A DNA stretch of 64,000 nucleotides from Paenibacillus aceris (lineage in GTDB: Bacteria > Bacillota > Bacilli > Paenibacillales > NBRC-103111). Positions within the stretch are counted from its first letter, which is position 1; each line of letters begins with the position of its first letter. The position numbers and the translations under genes are program-made. The notes under the pieces are model-generated. The model worked only from the letters and a program-made list of their open reading frames with translations, did not search any database and was not told the DNA's origin. The stretch covers positions 62,001 to 126,000 of the forward strand of contig NZ_JAGGKV010000016.1 of NCBI RefSeq assembly GCF_017874035.1, in the 5' to 3' direction. Of the stretch, positions 8,073-15,209 are shown piece after piece.

Positions 8073-11000
8073 AAAAAAAGTTTATCCGTAGTTCTTTCTA
8101 CAGCAATGGCATTATCCATGTTTTCTTCCGTAGCATTCGGTAAAACATCCGCTGATTTCACAGATCTTAAAGATCTTGACGCAGCTACAAAAGCAAAATT
8201 CGACGCTATGATTAGCGCTGGTATCTTCGACGGAGTGAGCGACACTACTTTCGGTCTTAAAGACGAAATGAACCGTGCTCAATTCGCGAAAGTTGCAGCT
8301 TTGATCACTGGTATCGAAGTTAATAAAGACCTTAAAACTTCCAGCTTCTCTGATGTTAAAGCTGACGACGCAGCTAACGGCTACGCGCTTCCTTACATCG
8401 AAGCTTTGAAAACTGCTGGCATCACTGATGGTTACGGCGAAGGTACTTACAATCCAGCTGGTAAAGTAACTAAAGAACAACTAGCTACTTTCTTGGTTCG
8501 CGTACTGAACAAAGATGCTGATGCAAAAGCAAAAACTGGTACTGATACAACTGTTTCTGACTGGGCACAAGGCTATGTAGCACTTGCTCTTGAACTGAAA
8601 CTTCTTCCTGCTGGCGAAGGCGGTAAATTCGGTGGCCAATCCAACGCTACTCGCGACCTTCTTCTGACTGGTGCATACGAAGCGAAAGCTCAATACGTAT
8701 CCCCTGGTAAAGTTTCCGTAACAGGAGCAAAAGCAACAGGTGCTCAACAAGTAACTGTTACTTTCAACAAACCAGTTGACACAGAGAAAGCAAAAGTATC
8801 CTTGAAAAAAGGTACAGCTGATGTTGCTACAACAACTAAATTCTCTGATGACAAAAAATCCGCAGTTCTAACATTGACTGATGTTAAAGTTAGCAAAGGC
8901 GACTACACAGCAACTGTTTCCGGTCTGGATGCAGCAGCTGTTGACAAAACAACTGCAACTTTCACTGGTGAAGACGAAGTTCTTACAAAAATCGACTTCG
9001 TAAACGCTGGCGATACAATTGCTTACGCTGACAAAACTATCGTTAAAGTAAAAGCTTCCAACCAATACGGTGAGAATGCAACTACAAACGCTGGTTCTTA
9101 CAACGTATACACATCTGCTGCAACATTCACAAAAATCACAAAAGATACTGATGGTACTTTGTTGATTACTTTGAATACAGCAAACCCTAACACAACTCAA
9201 GGCGTATCTGTAATTCCAGTAACTGTTGTTAACAACGACAGCCACATTACTGCTACTAAAAACTTCAAGCTTGGTACACAACCAATCCTGACTAAACTTG
9301 AGCTTGGCGCAGCTCGTTACTCCGTAGGTGAGACATTGAACGGTAAAGGCGAAAACGTTAAGTTCGATCTTAACCTGTTCGACCAATACGGCGGCACAAT
9401 CTCCTACGATTCTTTGATCAATGCAAAAGTTTACAACACAACTAACAAGTTGTTTGGAGACACTACTTTGATCTGGAATGATTACATTTCAAGTGATGAT
9501 GTTAGTGTAGACTTTGAAGATAACGGAAGCGATATCCCGCAAGTTAAGATCTCCCTGAAGAATGATGTTGACAAAGCTGCTGATTACAACTTCACAGTAT
9601 TCAACCAAGCTGCTACTGCAACTGGTAAAATCAGCATTAAATCCTCTAAAGTTGCTAACAAAGTTGAAATTGGTGACCTTGGTGATGTAATCGCTGCTGG
9701 TGACAAAGATGTATACATTCCAGTTATCGCTTATGACGCTGCTGGCAATCAACTTAGCGTTGATGATCTGACTAGCACTCAAAATATCAAACGTATCAAT
9801 ATTAACATCTCTGGTGCGACAGGCCTTGGTGGCGCGACAAGTGTGAAAATCGAAGATTCCGGCGAGCACAGAGGAACTATTCGTTTGAGCCAAATTAATG
9901 ACAATGCTAAAGGTGCAGTTTCTATCACGGCAATCATTGCAACAGCTAACGCAAGCAGCACTTCCACTAAAACTTACACAATTGCTGATGCTCGTGTACC
10001 TGATCACTTCAAAGTAGTAACTGATCCTGCGAAAGCAGCGCTTCCAGGTGCTACAGCAGCAGTAGAGCTTGCAGTTATTGACCAATACGGCAAAAAACTT
10101 GACGATGCTCACTTCACAGATAGCCAAGGAAACAATGCTGCTAGTGGTAACCAATATCTAGTAACTGTTAGTGCAGCAACTTATGATGTTGCTGGTAATG
10201 TTATCAATAACTCCACTATCGGTTTGAAAGACCCAGCTGGTACTGCGTTTGTTTCTGCAACTTATGGTAAAGGTGCAGGGACTGCTGGTGACTTTAAAGC
10301 ATTCAATAAAGAATTCACTTTGTTTACAACAGGAACTGTTGCTGCAGGTGCGAAAGTTGATTACACAGCAAAAATCACGAAAAATGGTACTGAGATCTCG
10401 AAATTGACTAGAACATTAACTGTTGCTAAAACTACAGATGATCTGACTTACTCCGTGAACGCTGTTCCTACATTGTTCAACTTGAGCGATAGCGGTACTG
10501 TAGTAACAACAACTTATGGACCTGCAGTTGGTCAGTCCATCTCTGATGCTGTTCTTAAAGATGTAACACAAAGCCAAGTGTTCGCACGCGAAGTTAAGAT
10601 TTCTGCTAAGAACGCTGCTGGTGACGTTGTTAAAGTTCCAGCTTACACAATTACTAGCATTACTTCATCTAACAATGCTGCTGCTAAAGTATTCTTAAAC
10701 CCTACAAACGGTAAAGCATACGTTCTTGGTAACAAAGTAGGTACTGCAACATTGAATGTATCCTACAAAACATTTAAAGGCGAAACTAAAACAGTAACTG
10801 TAGCCGTAACTACTAAGAATGATGCATTGGTAGTTGATAAATTGGCTGCTGATAGCACAATGACAATTGGTACTACTGGTGGAAATGCATTCATTACTCC
10901 AGACCTGATTGTTACAGATAACTATGGTAAAGAGTTTGAGCAAGATGTAGCTCAAAAAGCTAATGGTACACTTGGTGTAACATTCGCAGCAAGCCACTAC

Positions 11001-11129
11001 TCTTCCGGAATTAGCAATGTTACAATTACTTCTTACGGTGATATCAGTGTAAATGGAACTGGTACATTCGATTTGACAATTTCTTCTCCAAACGGTAAAT
11101 CCGTTGTAGTTGCAGTAACTGTTAACTAA
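8070..11129 (+). CDS. S-layer protein with three SLH domains (1019 aa)
   Basis: The signal peptide covers residues 1-24 (MKKSLSVVLSTAMALSMFSSVAFG), three SLH domains about 29-208, and Ig-like beta modules the rest; no cysteine is evident. The ATG at 8070 is chosen because it begins the signal peptide and follows AAGGAGG by 13 bases. An upstream in-frame ATG at 7989 is also well served and would add 27 residues. The SLH region is more diverged from the other copies than they are from each other, whereas the region after about base 8705 is close to the gene at 4459. Codon use is strongly biased, as expected for a very abundant protein; this copy may be the main S-layer subunit. Confidence 0.93.
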   Translation: MKKSLSVVLSTAMALSMFSSVAFGKTSADFTDLKDLDAATKAKFDAMISAGIFDGVSDTTFGLKDEMNRAQFAKVAALITGIEVNKDLKTSSFSDVKADDAANGYALPYIEALKTAGITDGYGEGTYNPAGKVTKEQLATFLVRVLNKDADAKAKTGTDTTVSDWAQGYVALALELKLLPAGEGGKFGGQSNATRDLLLTGAYEAKAQYVSPGKVSVTGAKATGAQQVTVTFNKPVDTEKAKVSLKKGTADVATTTKFSDDKKSAVLTLTDVKVSKGDYTATVSGLDAAAVDKTTATFTGEDEVLTKIDFVNAGDTIAYADKTIVKVKASNQYGENATTNAGSYNVYTSAATFTKITKDTDGTLLITLNTANPNTTQGVSVIPVTVVNNDSHITATKNFKLGTQPILTKLELGAARYSVGETLNGKGENVKFDLNLFDQYGGTISYDSLINAKVYNTTNKLFGDTTLIWNDYISSDDVSVDFEDNGSDIPQVKISLKNDVDKAADYNFTVFNQAATATGKISIKSSKVANKVEIGDLGDVIAAGDKDVYIPVIAYDAAGNQLSVDDLTSTQNIKRININISGATGLGGATSVKIEDSGEHRGTIRLSQINDNAKGAVSITAIIATANASSTSTKTYTIADARVPDHFKVVTDPAKAALPGATAAVELAVIDQYGKKLDDAHFTDSQGNNAASGNQYLVTVSAATYDVAGNVINNSTIGLKDPAGTAFVSATYGKGAGTAGDFKAFNKEFTLFTTGTVAAGAKVDYTAKITKNGTEISKLTRTLTVAKTTDDLTYSVNAVPTLFNLSDSGTVVTTTYGPAVGQSISDAVLKDVTQSQVFAREVKISAKNAAGDVVKVPAYTITSITSSNNAAAKVFLNPTNGKAYVLGNKVGTATLNVSYKTFKGETKTVTVAVTTKNDALVVDKLAADSTMTIGTTGGNAFITPDLIVTDNYGKEFEQDVAQKANGTLGVTFAASHYSSGISNVTITSYGDISVNGTGTFDLTISSPNGKSVVVAVTVN

Positions 11130-11154
11130 TCCATAAGGTTAGCTAACGCTTAAT

Positions 11155-11188
11155 AAAAAGAAGGCCAAATGGCCTTCTTTTTATTTTT
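11155..11188. terminator. Bidirectional terminator between convergent genes
   Basis: AAAAAGAAGGCC and GGCCTTCTTTTT form a stem with T on the plus-strand side and, read in reverse, T on the other. The minus-strand gene's stop codon (11181-11183) lies inside the element, so it can serve both directions. Confidence 0.85.
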
Positions 11189-11873
11189 GTATAAATGTAG
11201 TATGTACATATTTGTTAGTATTTATAATGTTTTTCTGACTGTTTTCAATACTGGTAAAAACGCTCATTTGAAGACTAGAACTGATTTGCGCGTCGTTTTT
11301 AAGTGTCATCCAGATTTTAAACAATTCTTTCGTTTGTCCAACCGATTCAAGCACTTTCGATTGGCTGGCGAGTATTTCATTGATGCCAGTATCTGCACCG
11401 TATTCTTTATAAACTGAAGTAGCATACTCCAATGATTTGTTGTATTCATCTGTTAACTCCAAATAATCACGATCAAGTAAATCTTTAAGGTTAGGTACTT
11501 GATCTAAATTCATGTATTGCTGCAGTTTACTCGCATACATATAAATTTGCATGTCAGTATCGCTTAGCCATTTATAAGCATTTATTATAGATGTGTTTTT
11601 TGTCTCATTTGGATTCTGCTTTTTCAAAGAAACATTTACACTATACGTCGAATCCTCCCAAACAACATCGGCACCTAGCTGCCTCAACATATAAATCGGC
11701 ACCATCGTTCTTCCCTTGTAATTGATAGCTGGGGTATCTTCTACATTAAGTTCATTCCCATTGCTTTTCACGCCTACAATAGGATTCCCCTCGAAATCCC
11801 CACGGCTCGATGATGCGTTGACGCTGCTTGTAATAAAGAATAAAATCATAGTGACAGTTAGTAATTTTTTCAT
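11181..11873 (-). CDS. Secreted protein with copper-amine-oxidase-N-like domain (230 aa)
   Basis: The start is ATG at 11873, eight bases after GGAG; an in-frame GTG at 11882 would overlap that site. A signal peptide (MKKLLTVTMILFFITSSVNA) is followed at about residues 25-85 by a module with VEDTPAINYKGRTMVPIYMLRQLGADVVWED, the pattern of the Cu_amine_oxidN1 family. In Bacillales this domain is a common extracytoplasmic module and says nothing about oxidase activity. The rest is helical and unassigned. The gene stands alone on the minus strand, converging on the S-layer array. Its function is unknown. Confidence 0.75.
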   Translation of the reverse strand: MKKLLTVTMILFFITSSVNASSSRGDFEGNPIVGVKSNGNELNVEDTPAINYKGRTMVPIYMLRQLGADVVWEDSTYSVNVSLKKQNPNETKNTSIINAYKWLSDTDMQIYMYASKLQQYMNLDQVPNLKDLLDRDYLELTDEYNKSLEYATSVYKEYGADTGINEILASQSKVLESVGQTKELFKIWMTLKNDAQISSSLQMSVFTSIENSQKNIINTNKYVHTTFIQK

Positions 11874-11978
11874 AAGGATCACTCCATTTTGCTAAATTAT
11901 TTTTAGTAGATAATTCAACAGAAGAAGTAATATTTCCTTTAATTTTACAGATTACCATGACAGGAGAGTTTACTGCTA

Positions 11979-12533
11979 ATGAACAAGAAACGAATGATTT
12001 TGACAACAGGCTGCGCAATTTTACTATTATCGTCATTTATTTCAGTTTCTCAAGCTGATGCTCCAACCCCAGGCTCGTCCACCGACCCGGTGATCACAAA
12101 GAGCTACTTCGATCAGAACACCTTAAGCGAAGCCAAGGTGAAGGAACTCATCGCCTCCGCGATCGCTGCTAGTGCTGGCGGAAGCCAGCCTGGCAGTGGG
12201 AGCAACGGAGTCAGCATCTCTACCCCAACGCCAGCGTCTATGAAGGTTGTCCAATTGGCAAATGGACAAACGCTTTACGCCGGTGCTGGCGCTGAGTTTA
12301 TCGTTCGCTCCGGCCGAGTTCTCGCCGTGAGCAACGATGACAATGGCATCCCGGATGTAACGGGTGGCAAGGATCTTCCAGCGGGGACGGAAGTCGCGCT
12401 GAATCATCTTTTGATCTTCCCGGCCGAGGGACGCGGTATTAAGCCTTCACCGAAAAATACGGCGGACATTTATGTTATGGTACGCGGCAGTTATCTTCTG
12501 CTTAATGCAGATGGAAGTACGGCAGCTAAATAA
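11979..12533 (+). CDS. Exported protein of unknown function (184 aa)
   Basis: The N-terminus has two basic residues, a hydrophobic stretch and a likely cleavage near SQADA (residue ~27). A low-complexity Ser/Gly/Pro linker (about 65-85) leads to a compact C-terminal domain with repeated hydrophobic strands, such as MKVVQLANGQTLYAGAGAEFIVRSG and TADIYVMVRGSYLLL, suggesting a small beta-fold facing outside. I do not recognise the family. GGAG lies 14 bases before ATG 11979. It is divergent from the minus-strand gene, with about 105 bases between them. Confidence 0.7.
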   Translation: MNKKRMILTTGCAILLLSSFISVSQADAPTPGSSTDPVITKSYFDQNTLSEAKVKELIASAIAASAGGSQPGSGSNGVSISTPTPASMKVVQLANGQTLYAGAGAEFIVRSGRVLAVSNDDNGIPDVTGGKDLPAGTEVALNHLLIFPAEGRGIKPSPKNTADIYVMVRGSYLLLNADGSTAAK

Positions 12534-12672
12534 ATTTTCTCCATAATTTTACCCATTATGACAACTTCTTATCCGGTTCGAGTCCAAGAATTAAGCCATA
12601 ATAAAGGTGTACCAACAAAGGTCAACTGCGGAGTATTTCTTTTGATAATAAAACTCTAAGGAGGCGTTTATT

Positions 12673-12945
12673 ATGGCTAGAAGCAACAACAAGTTGGTTC
12701 CTCAATCAAAGAAGGCACTAGATGTTCTTAAGTATGAGATTGCTGCTGAACTAGGGCTGCCTGTGGGGAAGCATATGTCATTTAATGCAGATACGGAATT
12801 CGCCACAGAGCTAGGATCTATTCCTTCCTCCTCAATGAAAGAAGACTACTGGGGCCACATCTCTTCAAGGGATGCAGGAGCGGTAGGGGGGACAATTACT
12901 AAAAGGCTGATTCAACGTGCGGAAGAAGCTTTGTTCTCTCTATAA
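12673..12945 (+). CDS. Alpha/beta-type small acid-soluble spore protein, long form (90 aa)
   Basis: These proteins coat spore DNA and protect it, and the GPR protease degrades them at germination. Both family signatures are present: the GPR cleavage region KYEIAAELG at about residues 25-33 and RDAGAVGGTITKRLI at about 68-82. Between them is a 20-25 residue insert (MSFNADTEFATELGSIPSSS...) making it longer than the usual 60-70 residues. AAGGAGG precedes the ATG. Expression should be in the forespore; only a weak sigma-G-like -10 (CATAATA, 12597) is visible, without a clear -35. Confidence 0.88.
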   Translation: MARSNNKLVPQSKKALDVLKYEIAAELGLPVGKHMSFNADTEFATELGSIPSSSMKEDYWGHISSRDAGAVGGTITKRLIQRAEEALFSL

Positions 12946-13042
12946 TTTAATAGGAATAATTCATAATTTCTTCACGATTACATTCATTGACACTAGACGA
13001 CAAATAAAGTAAGATAACTAATTGAAGGTCAATATTTAATTT

Positions 13043-13076
13043 AACCTTTTCCAATCGGGAAAGGTTCATTTTTTTG
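13043..13076 (+). terminator. Intrinsic terminator downstream of the spore protein gene
   Basis: AACCTTTTCC and GGGAAAGGTT pair with one G-U contact around AATC, followed by a T-rich tail. Confidence 0.8.
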
Positions 13077-13115
13077 TTGTCTTTATTCATTGATTCACTG
13101 GTTGGTATTTGTTTT

Positions 13116-13213
13116 AAAAGTGCGGAATTCAAAGATCTTGTCAGCGCTTGAGCGCAAAAGAGGGATTCCGTTTGGCGTGAAAAGCTGCCGCTAAAGCCGG
13201 GCCCACTTTTTTT
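13116..13213 (+). ncRNA. Candidate structured RNA or leader element upstream of metK
   Basis: AAAAGTG (13116-13122) pairs with CACTTTT (13204-13210) and closes a ~95-base region. Inside are CGGAAT/ATTCCG (13123-13128 with 13165-13170), AGCGC hairpins at 13143-13155, and a weaker GGC/GCC stem after 13174. A run of seven T at 13207-13213 suggests termination. It does not show the SAM-I (S-box) core (GAGGG...CCGGCAACC) expected for many Bacillales metK leaders, nor a T-box. It may be a small RNA ending before metK or an attenuator. Confidence 0.4.
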
Positions 13214-13276
13214 CATATAGAGGCATCGAGTAGAAGCTTTTCAAACATACTAAATGATATTAGGAGGATGAATGAT

Positions 13277-14482
13277 ATGGCGCAAGTACGTGGACGTCGT
13301 TTATTTACATCCGAATCCGTAACAGAAGGTCATCCGGATAAAATTTGTGACCAAATTTCTGACTCGGTATTGGATGCATTTCTTGCCAATGATCCGAATG
13401 CTCGTGTAGCATGTGAGGTATCTGTAGCAACTGGTTTGGTTTTGGTAATCGGTGAGATTACTTCTAGCTCTGAATATGTAGATATTCAAGCAATCGCAAG
13501 ACAAACAATCAAGGAGATTGGTTATACGCGTGCAAAATACGGATTTGATTCCCAAACTTGTGCGGTTCTCGTTTCTTTGAATGAGCAATCCCCTGATATT
13601 GCCCAAGGTGTAGACAGAGCTCTTGAAGCAAGAGAAGGCTCGATGTCCGATGAGGAAATCGAAGCAATTGGTGCTGGTGACCAAGGTCTGATGTTCGGAT
13701 TTGCGGTTAACGAGACACCTGAGCTTATGCCGCTTCCGATTTCGATTTCTCACCAACTGGCTCGTCGTTTGACAGAAGTGCGTAAGAATGGAACTCTTCC
13801 TTACCTGCGTCCGGATGGTAAAACACAAGTAACTGTTGAGTACATTGATGATAAACCGGTTCGTGTAGATGCAATCGTTGTGTCCACACAACATGGTGAA
13901 GAAGTTACTTTGGAGCAAATCCAAAAAGATATTAAAGAACATGTTATTGCTCCAATCGTTCCGGCACACTTGTTGGATGAGAACACAAACTATTTCATCA
14001 ACCCAACTGGCCGTTTCGTAATCGGCGGACCTCAAGGGGACGCTGGTTTGACTGGCCGTAAAATCATCGTTGATACGTATGGCGGTTACGCTCGTCACGG
14101 CGGCGGTGCTTTCTCTGGTAAGGATCCAACGAAAGTTGACCGTTCCGGTGCTTATGCAGCACGCTATGTTGCGAAAAACATCGTAGCAGCTGGACTTGCT
14201 GAAAAATGTGAAGTTCAACTGGCTTACGCAATCGGTGTTGCACGTCCTGTCTCCATTGCAGTAGATACATTTGGTACAGCTAAAGTGAGCGAAGAGAAGC
14301 TTGTTGAGCTGATCCACAAAAACTTTGACCTTCGTCCAGCAGGTATCATTAAAGAACTTGACCTGCGTCGTCCGATCTACCGTCAAACAGCTGCATATGG
14401 TCACTTTGGCCGCAACGATCTGAATGTTCCTTGGGAGCGTACAGACAAAGCTGAGATTTTGAAAGCTCAAGCTTTAGTTTAA
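13277..14482 (+). CDS. metK: S-adenosylmethionine synthetase
   Basis: It makes S-adenosylmethionine from methionine and ATP, releasing phosphate and diphosphate. The cytoplasmic enzyme is of normal length (401 aa) and has the family motifs TEGHPDKICDQISD near the N-terminus, GAGDQGLMFGFA at about 115-126 and GGGAFSGKDPTKVDRSGAYAARY at about 275-297. ATG 13277 is preferred over the in-frame ATG at 13268 because AGGAGG (13262-13267) abuts the latter. It is a single gene with its own terminator. Its product could also supply the methyltransferases encoded near 40-43 kb. Confidence 0.97.
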   Translation: MAQVRGRRLFTSESVTEGHPDKICDQISDSVLDAFLANDPNARVACEVSVATGLVLVIGEITSSSEYVDIQAIARQTIKEIGYTRAKYGFDSQTCAVLVSLNEQSPDIAQGVDRALEAREGSMSDEEIEAIGAGDQGLMFGFAVNETPELMPLPISISHQLARRLTEVRKNGTLPYLRPDGKTQVTVEYIDDKPVRVDAIVVSTQHGEEVTLEQIQKDIKEHVIAPIVPAHLLDENTNYFINPTGRFVIGGPQGDAGLTGRKIIVDTYGGYARHGGGAFSGKDPTKVDRSGAYAARYVAKNIVAAGLAEKCEVQLAYAIGVARPVSIAVDTFGTAKVSEEKLVELIHKNFDLRPAGIIKELDLRRPIYRQTAAYGHFGRNDLNVPWERTDKAEILKAQALV

Positions 14483-14491
14483 AATATATAG

Positions 14492-14524
14492 AAAAGTCGT
14501 CCTAATATGGGCGGCTTTTTACTT
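14492..14524 (+). terminator. Intrinsic terminator of metK
   Basis: AAAGTCGTCC and GGGCGGCTTT form a stem with G-U pairs around TAATAT, then T-rich sequence. Confidence 0.85.
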
Positions 14525-14680
14525 TTTAGTAAACAAGAACATATGTTTGACTTAATGTATAATAAATGGTAATATATTCATAGACTCCAATTGTTTTTCC
14601 ATCCAGAGCAATTCATATGATATACTGGATTTACGATTATGAGCATCTATTGAAAGTAGATGAATCGGGGAGTGCTGGAA

Positions 14681-15019
14681 ATGGACAATGATTTGAAAGA
14701 GGCTTTATCGGCCTTGCTGAAAGCCGAATTAGTACCCGTGTTCAAGGAGCTAGGTGGCATTAATGATCAACTAGCTGGTTTTAAAGATCAACTAGGCGGA
14801 ATCAATAGCCGACTCGATGGTATGGACCAACGTCTAGATGGCATGGACCAGCGCCTAGACCGAATAGAACTAGAACAAACTCAAACCAAGCAAGCTGTAT
14901 TGGAAACTAATGAGACAGTAAAGCGATTTGAGCTCATCCAAGAACAGCAACACTCCATTATTGAACTCTTGTCAGCGCGGTCTATAGATCACGAGGCTAA
15001 ATTAAAACGTATCCTGTAA
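14681..15019 (+). CDS. Small coiled-coil protein (112 aa)
   Basis: The ATG at 14681 follows GGGGAG by eight bases; the upstream in-frame ATG at 14660 lacks such a site. The middle holds near-perfect seven-residue repeats, RLDGMDQ twice then RLDRIEL, preceded by related QLAGFKD/QLGGINS units, so residues ~25-90 should form a long parallel coiled coil. There is no membrane segment or signal. Proteins of this kind are common and unassigned in Bacillales. It is transcribed alone, with a terminator at 15044. Confidence 0.75.
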   Translation: MDNDLKEALSALLKAELVPVFKELGGINDQLAGFKDQLGGINSRLDGMDQRLDGMDQRLDRIELEQTQTKQAVLETNETVKRFELIQEQQHSIIELLSARSIDHEAKLKRIL

Positions 15020-15043
15020 ATTTACAGGTTTTGTATCTCAAGC

Positions 15044-15080
15044 AGAGAGCAGGCCCCACTAGGGTTTAGCTCTCTTTTTA
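15044..15080 (+). terminator. Intrinsic terminator of the coiled-coil gene
   Basis: AGAGAGC and GCTCTCT form the outer stem around an inner GGCCCC...GGG region, then TTTTT. A separate perfect palindrome, CCTGTAAATTTACAGG, spans the stop codon at 15013-15028. Confidence 0.8.
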
Positions 15081-15209
15081 GTTCTCTTTTGGTGTATAAA
15101 TACAACTTCGTTACTATCGTAACTTTTTCCATAGTTTAAGAGTCTATATATGTATCGTGAAAATGATAGATAATAGAATTAGACTGAAAGAGGAGCGTGG
15201 AAAAGCAAC

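Noticed and set aside
1..11129. Mobile element or phage-borne S-layer cluster
   Set aside because: No transposase, integrase, inverted terminal repeats or att-like repeats were seen; tandem duplication explains the layout.
11169..11417. 82-codon plus-strand frame after the last S-layer gene
   Set aside because: It begins inside the terminator, lacks a ribosome site and lies antisense to the better-supported secreted-protein gene.
11181..11873. Copper amine oxidase
   Set aside because: Only the small N-terminal-type module is present, without the catalytic domain.
12946..13276. SAM-I riboswitch or T-box before metK
   Set aside because: Neither the SAM-I core nor the T-box sequence (AGGGTGGNACCGCG) is present; reported only as an unclassified foldable element.
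13301..14470. 389-codon open frame on the minus strand across metK
   Set aside because: It is the shadow of a codon-biased gene; no ribosome site and a cysteine-rich, implausible protein.
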